From assembly GCF_005239225.2 (NCBI RefSeq), contig NC_133302.1, forward strand, positions 8,432,001 to 8,496,000: a stretch of DNA of 64,000 nucleotides. Reading direction: 5' to 3'. A model generated the notes under the pieces. It saw only the letters and a list, made by a program, of their open reading frames with translations, did not search any database and was not told the DNA's origin. This DNA is from Populus alba. Taxonomy: Eukaryota > Streptophyta > Magnoliopsida > Malpighiales > Salicaceae. Made by a program: the position numbers and the translations under genes. Each line of letters starts with the position of its first letter. Position 1 is the stretch's first letter. Of this stretch, positions 9,931 through 21,559 are shown one piece after another.

Positions 9931-10388
9931 TAGTTGGGTGAGGTTTCTGGAAATAATTGGTATGCTCAAGATTACCATATGAAGGTTGAGATTTTTTTTT
10001 CTAGTGGTGATTTAGGAGTAGAGGATTTCCTTTATTGGTTAGCTGAATATGATCCATTTTATAAGCATACAAAGGTTTCATATTCGAGGATAATAAAAAC
10101 TATATAGTTTAAATTAAAGCATGGGGCCTTAGTCTGGTGAGATAGGCTATTGGAAACTAGGAGGTGAAAAAATGGACCTATTGAGACTAGGGAGTGGATG
10201 AAGCGGTTGTTGAGAGGTAGATTTTTTCCCATAGATTATGATCCGAAGACCTATTCCTTAAGTATTAGAGGTGTTTCTAAGATTCTCAAAACATGCATGA
10301 ATATACAGTGGAATGTTTTCTCCTACCTGAGCCAAATAATTTGCATGAAACTTGTTGCATCTCAATGGATTTGAGTGATTCAAACCGA
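9931..10388 (+). mobile_element. Ty3/gypsy gag fragment (pseudogene)
   Basis: Around 9978-10257 one frame reads KVEIFFSSGDLGVEDFLYWL, then AEYDPFYKH, a DRLLETRR run and WMKRLLRGRFFPIDYD. This is the order of a plant Ty3/gypsy gag (Retrotrans_gag) domain. At least three in-frame stops interrupt it (including the expected W-D-R site, read as TGA). It lies between two duplicated EF-hand flanking blocks, so it was probably inserted there. Confidence 0.75.
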
Positions 10389-10394
10389 TAATCT

Positions 10395-12075
10395 CTAGAA
10401 AACTTGTTAGTTTAATCTTATGCTGCTTTTATGTAAAATCGTGTAGTTAATGACGCTTTTCTAGTAAAATGATTGAGCACCATCACAAGTGATTAACTCT
10501 AAATAGAGATATAGACATGACTGCGTGATGAAATGAGATACTTATTGTGATTATTTTCACTTGGAAAAAATATTAAATTTATATTTTTTAATGTTTTTAA
10601 TAATTTTTATTTATTCATGTTAAATTGTTTTTTAAAAAATATCATTCTCATGTATTAAAATTATTTTTAACAAGCAGTTTGTATCTTAATATCAAACACC
10701 CAACCCTGATTTTCGGCACTTGAGAATACAATCTCTTTAACAGTAACAACAATTGAAAATTGGAGCCCCTAAGCAACTAAATATTAATTTTATACAATGA
10801 AACCCAATGCATGTGTGGTGTAATGACCTATGGTCATGGTTTTAAAAGATGAGTTGAGTCTCCTTTAGGCATAGGTAAGAGACTGGATCCTGTTCATGCG
10901 AGTTGACCCACGAGTGAACTGGTACAAAGTAAAACAATGTTATAACACTTCTTTTTATTCTGTTGTTTCAATTCCTTCTTTTCTACTAACAAATAATGAA
11001 TAATTGTTATATAATCTCACTTTTGTTTATTTTGTTTTATGTAAGTTCAAAATTTAAAGCTGCTAATCCGCACATTGTTTTTTATTTTTTGAACACATGT
11101 TTTTTTTTGTTATGATATAAAAAAAAAATATTTTGACTATTTTATTTTTTAATATTGAAATGGTTAAAAATTTAATTTTGTAATTTTTTTTCTTTTTTCT
11201 TTCTATAAAGTTAACGTGGTTTGCGGGTTTGTCAAGGGAACCCACGTTATCCCAATTTATAGATTTGTTGGGTTTTTTTAAAAATTAAACTTGATTTTTT
11301 TTATAGTCTATTTTTTTCTTATATTGTTATGAAAATAGTTTTATAGAAAAACTATATTATAAAACTTTATGAAGTAACAAATACTAAAGGATGTGGGGGA
11401 AATCAGTGTTTATCTAACACTCATTTCACTGTGGATTACAATAGTAATCCACAATCTTTTGCTTTTTTTTTTTTTTTTTTTTTTGCTATGATTTTTTTTA
11501 AATCTATTTTTGTCGATTTTATATTTTCAAATAAGGTGTGATTTGACCCCTCTTACAAAATAATTAATGTGCTAAGGCCTCCTCCCGATGCTCCAATGGA
11601 TCTCTAATTCCTGCATTGGCTGAAACTTGCAAGACTAGTTTATTTAATACTTATTTCAATGCCTTTATTTTGGACCTTGTAAGTGGCCCATTTAAAACAT
11701 ACAATAGATACTTACTGGTGTTCGTGGGTTGATCCACATCAATTATGGTTATGAAAAAACCCTAATTATTTTTTAGAGTTCTAAGATAAAGGACTTGTTA
11801 TGCTAAAGGAAATGTATTACCACCCTAAAATATCACACCTATAGTAAATTACATTACTACTTGTCTTTTATCCTTAATAGTCTATTGTGCCCAATCTATC
11901 GATGGTGTATCCACATGGATCTATTATAATGAGTTAAACCTATTATGGGTTGTATTTCTATCCATTCTAAAGTTCTGGTTATTTTTGTTACTCCCAATTT
12001 GTTTGGAGAATTGATATTTATATCCCTATTTACTCTGGATCATGACTCGTGATTATCAATAGTTTATAAAGCTAT
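10395..12075. repeat. Segmental duplication matching about 7085-8400
   Basis: Second copy of the block described at 7085, with an extra internal portion at 10690-11050 derived from the region downstream of the EF-hand genes. No open frame of interest. Confidence 0.65.
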
Positions 12076-12307
12076 GCTAGTGAATAATTGGACGGGTCTA
12101 TGTTAGGTTCATTAAACAATTCAAATCGTAGGATGAGATGTCACTAAACAATTTGTTTATGCAACGGTGGTCTATGGATAATGCCCCGTTCAAGTTCATC
12201 TATCCTATAGTACTAGGATTCACTCCTAATTTTTACTGAATAAAGGTTTTGTACCTTGATCCTAAAATGTCCAAGCATTAACTGTTGTAGGTTAATCTAC
12301 TTAGATG
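12076..12307. other. Intergenic, nothing recognised
   Basis: No coding or repeat signal found by eye. Confidence 0.35.
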
Positions 12308-12428
12308 TGTTTGGGTGGGAGGGTTTTTTTCAAAGGTACAATCCTTTTAAAGCACACACAACACCTCCTAAAAGCAAACAATACATGCTTTTCAATTTAA
12401 AAAAACCACCACACCTCCCACCCAAACA
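12308..12428. mobile_element. Short foldback (MITE-like) element
   Basis: A perfect 15-bp inverted repeat, TGTTTGGGTGGGAGG at 12308-12322 and its complement at 12414-12428, bounds a 121-bp non-coding segment. The size and inverted ends fit a non-autonomous DNA element. I could not fix a target duplication with certainty. Confidence 0.55.
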
Positions 12429-12959
12429 AACATTTAGTGGTGGGATCTAGTGGCTCACATACTTTAGACAATATTGGGCTTAGATATTTTTAAGACTTGT
12501 TTTTTTATTTAAAATGAAAAGAAACAACTAATACTTTTAATATAAAATGTAATGATCCATGTTGAGTCTATTTATCCTAAATACCAAGAGTGAATAACAA
12601 AACATATTTTGATATAATTTTAAAACAACAAGGATGAGTTGTAAAGGCTTGGAACATAATATTAAACACATAAATAACAATAAAATATTTATCCGGGTTC
12701 GAAATTGGGTGGAAAAACAGCAAAAAAAGTTAAAAAATACCACTAGACCACGTGGCGCACTCGCTGGCTATTTAACCAATCTTAGGATTACGCCCGCGTG
12801 CCTTCAGTACTCACCATTTATAACCGGCAAAGGAGCGGATTAATTTGGCCAAAACAAGACACCAGCTTGTTTTCTTCTCTTGCTCTTAGTTTTTTTTTGT
12901 CTCTCGGTGTTTCTTTTCTTTTCAGCTGGTGGTTTTTAAAGAAAATTCAATAACAAAAT
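12429..12959. other. Intergenic; promoter-like cluster near 12.75 kb
   Basis: The palindrome CCACGTGG (12748-12755, a G-box core), a CCAAT motif (~12776) and TTTATAA (~12820) occur within 80 bp in a relatively GC-rich patch, just before a pyrimidine-rich tract. It may be the promoter part of an old LTR. No transcript evidence is possible here. Confidence 0.3.
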
Positions 12960-13745
12960 ATATAAAAATCAAGTTGTAATTTTAGAGAAAATTTAAAATC
13001 TAATTGTATTCTATTATGTTAAAAAATAGAGAAATAATAAAAATTCAAGGTCAAATTAAATAATTATTGAACGAATGTGAATACAATTAAGTCCAAGAAC
13101 ATAATTAAATTTTTAATAGGCCAATTTAATTTAATCATGGGTCAAATTAAATTTTAATTATATTTAAGAATTAATTTGGGTCCAAATTAAATATTTAATT
13201 AGGTGCAAGGATTTAATTATACTTTAAATGAGTTAAATGAATTTTATTAGGGCTTAATTAGTGAATAATTAAGTTTGGAAATTTAATTTGGGCTTAGTTG
13301 ATAAAATTAAAATTTTAGAAAATCAAATTAAAATTTTACTAAGTTAATTAATTAAAATAAAAAATAAAATAGTAAGAAAATAAGAGTTAGGCGATTGAGA
13401 GTGAAGTCGTTGTTGGTAAGAGTGGCAGGCAAGTAGGCCAAAAAATAATAATAGATAGCTGTGACTGTGAGAAAAATAAAGTAAATAAACGAGTAAATAA
13501 ATAAAAAGAGAGAAGATGGAAGAAAGGAGAGACAGGAGGAGAAGGAGAGGAAGAGGAGAGAGGGCGGAGAAGGAGCACAAAAGAAAGAAAAAAAAAAGAA
13601 AAAAAAGAGAGGAGGGGAGCGGCCCAACTGGGCTGCTAAGTTGACATCCTAGACTGGGCTGCAAAGAGCCTTTTTCTACCTAGCTAGGCCCAGTCTCGGC
13701 TGTTGCAGATAACCCCGGTCTGGGCCAAAAAGGCTCTACCAGGAG
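12960..13745 (+). mobile_element. LTR-X remnant (R2 part, purine-rich part, GGCCC part; truncated)
   Basis: A stretch of repeated GTCAAATTAAAT-type units (R2, 12960-13340) is followed by a GA-rich tract (13500-13620) and a GGCCCA/GGGCTG-rich part (13620-13740). This is the same order as in the remnants at 26190 and 52490. The terminal R1 part is missing; the sequence joins the EF-hand upstream duplicate at about 13746. Pyrimidine-rich frames on the complementary strand are composition artefacts. Confidence 0.55.
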
Positions 13746-14583
13746 CTGCTGCATCGCAAGACATTTCAAAATAATATAAGTAGAAGAAGTCACAAAGTTA
13801 GAGAAAAAGAAAAAGAAAAAATAATCAACCCAATCGACTGGGCTCTCTTTGCAAGGGAATTTGATATTTTTATGTTTTAATTTAAATTCATTTAAATTAA
13901 ATGATTTAAAATATATTTAGAAAATTATTTTTCTTAAATTTTGTTTGTCGTCTTTTCTCTGCATATCTTTGAAAAGAGTTACAAAAGTTACGTGTGACAA
14001 TGCGCAATTTGTGTGTTATTCTTATATTCTCACAATGAAATTATTAAACATTGGCATTTTTTTTAATTTGAGAGATGTATTTTTATTTTAAATTATCTAT
14101 ATTTTTTTATATTTATTGTAATTGCTTTTAGTTTTATCAAATTTTAAAATCAAGATAAAAAATAATTTAAACTCAATAATATGCGTTATAATTAGATTCT
14201 AAGAAAATACATTCAAGTCTTCATGTTTGAAGAAAAATATATTAATAAGGAAACGAGGAATTTTACAATTAAAACCATTTTTTCAATTGAGTTTAAATTA
14301 TTAACTTCTAAAAAAAAGCCCTTATATTATTGTATAATTAAAAAATAAAAAAGCTCTCATTGTCACGACTCACAAGATCTAATATTTTAATATGTAAATT
14401 CCTTTTAGCTTCCAGACTCAATTTTTAATTATCATTAAAGCTTTTTAAATATTTGTTGGCATATATAAACCTTGTTTTATTTTTTTAAATACAACATTAA
14501 AGCTTCCAGATTGAGTTTGTCATGTTCCTTGAAAAAATGCAACTCGGCTTTTCATGACTTTCATACGTGAACCGTGTTTTATG
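13746..14583 (+). repeat. EF-hand upstream unit (copy E), left part, split by the hAT element
   Basis: Matches 5287-5580 with two extra inserts (about 13835-14045 and 14208-14538). It ends in ACCGTGTTTTATG, where the hAT insertion begins. The interrupted repeat resumes at 19258. Confidence 0.65.
14576..14583 (+). repeat. Left target-site duplication of the hAT element
   Basis: GTTTTATG, identical to 19258-19265. An 8-bp duplication is diagnostic of hAT insertion. Confidence 0.9.
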
Positions 14584-17500
14584 CAGAGTTGTTGGTTCTG
14601 TTCCGTTTCGGCCGGAATGCCCGGAACATCTCGCACCAGTTAAAAAAACAAAACAAAATGGAACAAGTTTCGTCTCGCGTAAAATCTCGGTCTGATCCGG
14701 AAATTCCGGGCAAATTCTGGCCGGAACGTTCCGGCCGGAATCAATGCGTTCCGTTTCGGGTCAACGCTGCCCGAGTCAAAGACTCAAGGTTAGATTCAAA
14801 ATTAAAGTATTAAACCCGGTTTACAATCTACAGTCTACAGACTCTACACCCGTGCCCGTGCTCTTTTTCTCTTTTGCTAAACCAAATCCCTAATTTCTCT
14901 TCCTCCTCGCAGACTCAACCCGACCAAAACAATTACAATCTTTCGTCTTCTCTAGTTCTCTGAATCTCTGTTGTTTGTCATGCTCTTCCATGCGGCAGTA
15001 AGCCACTGACTTCCCGACCGAAGAAGAAGCCAATAACTGCACAATCAACAAAAAAGAGAAGAAGCCGCCCCCTGCAACCTGGCAAAGAATTATCAAAGAG
15101 GTTGATAATTCTCAAGTCTCAACCTCCCCGTCAAGAGGATTATCACACAGAAGACAGAACCAGAAGATTCATCAAACCTCAATGGCCATCCGCTCCCTTC
15201 CCTGCAGAGCTAAGGTGCGATCCTTTTTGGTCTTTCTGTTTTTTATTTCATTGTCTCCGTGCTCCGTGTTAATGTCAGAATTGGTATCTGCCTTTCTGTT
15301 ATTTTGGAGGTTTTCTGTAAATGAAGTTGATAATTCAGCTCTGGTGGTTCTTTCTTGAGCCAGCGGAGATGACAACAAAATCAGGACTGTGGGTTTGTGA
15401 ATTGTGAGAGAGTGCGCATCTGTTAATTCAATTGTGAACTGCCCTTAATGTGGAAGAGAGAAGGGTAGAAAGCTAGTGGATGTTCAGTCTCTTCAGATCC
15501 TAATTACTTTTGGGGATGCCTTAGAAAATCAGGACTGTGGGTTTCCTTTTATTGGATTCTTCCCTGCGAACTACGAAGGAGAGGAGGGGTTTTTTTGGCA
15601 TCAATGTCAGCGGATCAATCTGATTAATTGCTGGAACGTTAATATCAATGTCAGGGGTTTTAATTTGGTCTTTCTTTGTATGTAATTTAATTCTGAAATG
15701 GAAAACTTACATTGCTGGAAGTCTGCGAAGGAGAGGAGGGGTTCATTGCTGGAAGTCTGCGAAGGAGAGGAGGGGTTCTTTGCTGGAACTTTCTTTGTAT
15801 ATAATTTAATTTGGTCTTGTATCTAATTTAATTCAAGTTCAATGTAATCTTTTCTTTATATATAATCTTACTGTTGGGTTTGATTTATATTCTGTGCACA
15901 AGCTAGGTTCTGTATATTAATTGCTAGGTTTGGTAGTTAATAATATAAGTAACTTGACCATGACCGGATTAATTTCTTATTAATTATAAGAAATGATACA
16001 TAATTATTATATGAAACTGAATATATATATATATATGTTTACTGCTATGTTGTATTAATTTCTAAGTAATTATTATATGTATATGTGTAAAATATAAGTA
16101 ATTTAAGCATAACCGTATTATATAGTTTTTTGAGAATTATTATATGTGTATATATATATGTGTGTGTGTGTGTGAAACCAAATGTACCAAACCTTAATTA
16201 ATTATAAGGAAGGATACATAATTATTATATGAAACCGAATATATCACATAATAAATTTAAAGTGTGAAGCTAACAAATAATATTTGTAAATCAACATGGT
16301 ATCTTGAGAAATGTCATTCTTTTGATTTTAAGTTATTGTTATTATTACCATCATTTTACTTTAAAAATCACATTGATGTAAATTGTAATAGCTGAAATTA
16401 ATTGTGTTTTATTTTTTTTTTTCAGATCAAATTACATGAATGAAAACTCATCAAGTGGTGGTTCTTCTATGCCTTCAGCTCCAGCAAGATCAGATGATCC
16501 AGCATGGGCTCATGGGCAAGTGGTTGTTGGTGCAAAGAACTCAAGTATATGTGTTCATTGTAGCAAAAGGATCAATGGTGGTGGTATTACTCGTCTGAAG
16601 TATCACCTTGCTGGTATCAAGGGCCAAGTTGAAGCTTGTAAAAAGGTCCCTCCAGATGTGAAATGGCAAATGAAGCAATTGATTGAGGACTTCACAATGG
16701 AGAAAGATAAAAGAAAGAGACTTAGGAATGATATTGGAAATTCTCAATCACTTTCCAATGATGAAGTTGAAGAGGGTGATAGTGCAAATCCTACTTTAAG
16801 TGATATCAACTCACAAGCAAATAAGAGATTGACAATGCAAGGCACAAGTGCAAATAGAAAAAAGATGACTTCATTCGTTCCACGAAATACCCCAAATTCA
16901 CAACCTGGCATTAAAAGTGCAATGGCTTCTAAAGAGAAGGAACATAATGCAAGGAAGGCCATAGCAAGATGGTGGTACGATGTTAATGTACCATTTAATG
17001 GTGCTAAATCATACTATTATCAACCAATGATAGACGCCATAGCATCAATGGGACCTGGTTTTAAAGGACCATCATATCATGATTTAAGGGGACCACTTTT
17101 GAAAGGTGTAGTTCATGATGTCCATGAATATCTCTTTGAAATCAAGGCTGATTGGAAACTTTATGGATGCTCCATTATGTTAGATGGGTGGTCAAATAGA
17201 AGGAATGTACCAATTGTGAATTTTCTTGCTTATTCTCCAAGAGGTACCATATTCTTGAAGTCAGTTGACACTTCAGGTCTTCGAAAAGATAAAGAGACAT
17301 TGCTTGAAATGTTTGATGAAGTTGTCAAAGAAGTGGGGCAAGAAAATATTGTCCAATTTGTTAGTGATAATGAGTCTGCATTCAAGGCTGCTGGGAAGGC
17401 TTTACAACAAAGGTATGACACTTTCTTTTGGTCTCTTTGTGCTGCCCATTGCATTGATTTGATGTTAGAAAATATTTCTGATCCAAGATATTTTCCGATG

Positions 17501-19257
17501 ATTGATGAAACCATTAAAAAGGCAAGAAACATAACCAAATTTATATATAATCATGCATGGGTTTTAGCTTTGATGAGGAAAGACTTTACTAATGGAAATG
17601 ATCTATGTCGTCTTGGCATTACAAGGTTTGCTACCCATTTTTTAAGCATCCAATGTTTGCTCAAGTTTAAGAAAGAGCTTCGACAAATGTTTACTTGCAT
17701 GAAATGGGTACAATCAAGCCATGGTAAAAGTAAAGTTGGAAAGGAAATAACTGCCATAATTTTACAAGATAAAGACTTTTGGCCTCGATGTGAACATATA
17801 GTCAAAGTTAGTGAGCCTTTAGTGCGAGTTCTTCGGTTAGCAGATAGTGAAGAAAAACCAGCAATGGGTTATTTATATGAGGCAATGGATAAAGCAAAAG
17901 AAGCCATCAAGACAAGGTTGAAAAATAGAGTATCTCAATATGGACCATATATTCGGGTAATTGATGCTAGATGGGATAAGCAACTTCATAGTCCATTACA
18001 TGTAGCAGGTTGTTTTCTTAATCCTGGAATCTATTTTAGGCCTTCTTTTTCAAAACAAAAGGAGGTTACTCGAGGTTTGCTTAGCACAATTACTAGATTG
18101 GTCCCTGATTGTGACACTCAAGATGTAATTAGTGGCCAACTTGAGGAGTATAAGAAAGCAACTGGTGATTTTGGCATGACCCTAGCTATTCGTCAAAGAG
18201 AAAAGTTAAATCCAGGTAATAACATTATGTTTTTTTAAATATAATATTGTTTTGTATTTATAGTATCTAATTTATTAAACTTTTGTCTTATCTAGTTGCA
18301 TGGTGGGAGCAATTTGACAATGATACTCAAAGAACTTCAAAAGTTTGCAATTCGAATTCTTAGTCAATGTTGTAGTGCAACTGGGTGTGAAAGAAATTGA
18401 AGTATATTTGAATTCATTCATTCCAAAAGGCGCAATAGGCTAGAGCACAAGAGATTAAGTGATCTAGTATTTGTTCGTTATAATTTGAGGATTCAACAGA
18501 GGTAAAATATTGATATTATCATATTAATAATAATATTGAAAATGATTATTACTATTTTTATTAACAATGATATTAATTTTTTAAAACTAAACTTATCACT
18601 AATATATATGTGATTTATATTCATGTTGTTTTTTGTAGGAATTTGAGCAAAACAAGGGATGCTTTAGATTCCCATTAGCCTCGATAACATTGACCTATTG
18701 AATGAATGGATTTGTGAAGAACCTAGCCTTCTTGATGGAGATGATATAAGTTGGGAGACTATAGAAGCACCTTTGTCTACTTTGACTTTAGAAGATGAAG
18801 AGACATGTTTTGAAGAAGAGAATATTGAGCTTGGTGGAAATGATCAACTATTGGAATGTCTAGTTGATGACTTGCCCTACATACCACCACAAGATCAAGA
18901 TCCTTATTTTTATGTTAATGATGGAGATGATGTTTAATTTATGTTTATTTTGTGTTAAAACATTTTACTTTCATAATATTTTGGTATTTTGTTTAAGTTG
19001 AATTACTTTAAGATTTTAAATTAAAGTTATATTTAATCTTGACTATTTAGGAATATTTTAAATTTTAAAATTATGTTGCTTGATATTGTGTTTGTATTTT
19101 GTCATGCATAATTTATCTTGAATTTAAATTATATTTGTTGAATATATATATATGAACAGTACAACTCCGAAACGGCACGCCGAAACGGTCCGAAACCGGA
19201 ACATTCTGTTCCAATTGAAAAAACGGAACACCCGCCGAAACGGAATTGACAACCTTG
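14584..19257 (+). mobile_element. hAT DNA transposon, 4674 bp, with TIRs and 8-bp TSD
   Basis: The element is bounded by identical 8-bp direct repeats GTTTTATG (14576-14583 and 19258-19265), which also mark the split in a host repeat known uninterrupted at 5540. The ends are imperfect inverted repeats: CAGAGTTG...CCGTTTCGG on the left and the complement of CAAGGTTGTCAATTCCGTTTCGG-like sequence on the right. Both subterminal zones are crowded with CCGGAA/TTCCG and GAAACGG motifs (14600-14770 and 19165-19250), typical transposase-binding architecture for hAT elements. A pyrimidine-rich leader (14860-15200) precedes a BED-finger transposase gene. Confidence 0.92.
16436..18937 (+). pseudogene. 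hAT transposase (BED finger, DUF659, dimerisation domain), inactivated
   Basis: Exon 1 (16436-18215) is open for almost 600 codons. An N-terminal BED-type finger (C..C about residues 38-41, H about 56) is followed by a DUF659-like catalytic region (LDGWSNRR, FVSDNESAFK, CAAHCIDLML). Exon 2 (about 18296-18501) encodes the hAT C-terminal dimerisation motif (LQKFAIRILSQCCSATGCER, then RRNRLEHKRLSDLV). Exon 3 (about 18639-18937) gives an acidic tail. The copy is broken: WWEQFDNDT and LQKFA lie in different frames (about 1 bp extra near 18327-18331), the conserved Trp after GCERN is TGA (18398-18400), and exon 3 begins with another frame error. The start follows a TTTTCAG acceptor, suggesting a 5' UTR intron. 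Confidence 0.85.
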
Positions 19258-19440
19258 GTTTTATGTGGTGTGAGATAGTGGAATTGTTGAAGATACAACT
19301 TCACTTCAATTCTTTAATATTTTTTCGTCGTGTGGTCTCTTTAATAGCTAATGTTTTCTTTTGTTGTGATAGAGAAGGGTTGATGAGAAATAAATAATTC
19401 ATGGGTACGGTGGAACAATGGAAAAGATCTTGTCTCCAAA
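19258..19440 (+). repeat. EF-hand upstream unit (copy E), right part after the hAT insertion
   Basis: Starts with the TSD GTTTTATG and continues with the same repeat as 5575-5760 (GTGAGATAGTGGAATT, CACTTCAATTCTTTAATATT, ATTCATGGGTACGGTGGAA). No exon follows. Confidence 0.7.
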
Positions 19441-19539
19441 CACAAAATCCAAAACACATGTTAATTGATTTAGCTTGAAAGCTGAAAAATAAAGATGCAC
19501 ATTCTTAAAGTGTTTTCATGCTCCACCCTCAAAATCTTA

Positions 19540-21300
19540 TCTAATGTCATTGTGGCAAATGTGTGGAGACAAAGAATTCTTATCTTTTATTAGTGAAAAA
19601 AATAGAATGGGAGTCGCCACCTATTATTTTAGTTATTAAGAACCCTAATTAGTCTCAGAGATCGGGTACGAAGACTGGTTGCATAAAGGGAAGGTATTAG
19701 CACCCCAAATACGCCCTACCTAAGGTAGACTGCATTGTTTTATTTGTCTAATAAAATCTAAGGTCATGTCGTGTTTTCTAGTTGTTGGTCTGTCTATGGT
19801 TTAAGAAAAGTACTCCTCGGTAAGAAGGTCTTTATCTTATCGGGTAAAACCTAACCGTTCTAACCTCAACAAAAGAATTTAATATCTGTAATACATCTTA
19901 CGTATAAGATTATAACCCTAGATATTAAAAGAAAAAAAATAAGTTTTTTTGAATTTTTTTGAAATATTGGCATAGTTCTCGTGACTTTAATAAACTAATT
20001 ATTAAAGCCAAAATACATGATAATACATATTTTTGAAATTTTCTTTGTTGTATTTAAATAGAATATGATTTTTATTATTATTTTGAGAGAGACTTGGTCG
20101 TATGCATGAAAACAAAAAACAAATATATCTTTTTAATGTTTTGACGAAAACCAAGTATTTTAATACCGGATTTGTATCTTTACAGTATAAAAATACAAAC
20201 TAATATTAATTAAAATGCAGTAAAAAAATTGCGGAAAATCACATAATTTTTGAAATAATTTTTGAATTCTTTTTGGGACTGGACCCAGCCAGTGACCCCG
20301 CCGGCTTTAGGATGCATGCGCGAGTTCTTACTGTAAAAATGCAAAAGGAAATTGCATGCACAGAGACGAAAAACGCACCTGGAAGTGGAAACGAAAGGGG
20401 CAAAGGCGATGGCGAGGCGTGCTAGCTGGTCTCTTCTGTGCTTTCGTCTGTTTCAGTTCTTCTCCTCTGTTCTTTATTTCTTTTCTCTGTTTCTCTTGTT
20501 TTTTTTTCCCTAATGTTCTGCCCCTGTTCTTCTCTTCTTTAGTTCATATTTCTCTGCTCTCTCAGTTTAATTCCTCCTGGTCTCCCTCTGTTCTATCCTA
20601 TTTTCTCCCCTGTGTCTGTCTCCTGCTCGTCGTCTCCTCCCCTGTCTTGCCCCTCTCTCTCTGTCTTTTTTTCTTTCCTCTGTGGTTCTCTGTTTTTTTT
20701 TTCATGGTGCGGTACATCCTCTGGCTTTTATAGCCAGACGATGGAAGCGTTTTCTTTGCAGGGATGGAGTAACGGCCGGAGAGATATCAGCCGTGGAACA
20801 TGGCCCCTTGATCACTGCCTTCGCTGCTGCAACCATTTCTCCGCCAGCTACAATGTAACGTCTTCTGAAGAAGACAGTGAACAGTGTTGAGCGAAATGGC
20901 GCCGTTTTGCAATTTAAAATAATATTTCTGATTTGATCCTTGGATGTTTATGTAATGTTGTAATCAAGCCCCCCGGAAAATTGTAATTAGACCCCTTGAT
21001 TTTAGCGCCATTTCCGATTTAGTCCTTCGTTTTGGATTGTTTCAATTAAGTCCCTCATTGACCATCAATCTTCAATAATTATGCAACTAAGCCCTTGATT
21101 TGACCAAATCAACTCTTAAAAATTATAATTGGACCCCAGAACTTTAATTTCTTCCAATAAAAATCTAAATTGACTTTAAAAAATTAATTTTCTTGCAATC
21201 AAATCCTCCATAAATTTAATTAAACCTTGGATAAAATTTAATTGAGTCTATAAACATCTAATGTTTGACTTTTCTTTTTTCAATTGAATTTTCTTTATCG
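19540..21300 (-). mobile_element. LTR-X copy, reverse orientation (R1, GGCCC-like, pyrimidine tract, R2)
   Basis: GGGAGTCGCCACC (19610-19622) is the complement of the GGTGGCGACTCC end shared by all R1 copies. Next come the CCTAATTAGTCTCAGAG and CTACCTAAGGTAG motifs and the hairpin near 20165-20196. A short GC-rich part (20275-20310), a pyrimidine-rich tract (20440-20720) and R2 (20920-21230, repeated AATTGGACCCC/CAATTAAGTCC units) follow. It is probably a solo or truncated long LTR. The open frames over 20356-20890 are low-complexity and not genes. Confidence 0.6.
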
Positions 21301-21559
21301 TCAGGGCTCTCATTAATCAAAAAATATATTGTCAAAATTTCAATTCTTGTATTTTTGAACCTCTTCAACCAATTTCTCACTATTTTGTAAGCATTCCAGC
21401 ATCTTCTTCTCACTCCTGTTATTTTTTGAATGCCTTCCAAATATATATATTGATATACATATTTTACTGTTAAAGTGAATTATAATTAATTCACTTGAAC
21501 ACTAAAAAAATAACAATGAAAGAACAAATGCATGCAATGACTGAAAAAATGCAAGAAGA

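Noticed and set aside
13344..13664. Ser/Phe/Leu-rich frame resembling a secreted or membrane protein
   Set aside because: It is the complement of a GA-rich tract in an LTR-X remnant. Other copies of the tract encode unrelated low-complexity peptides.
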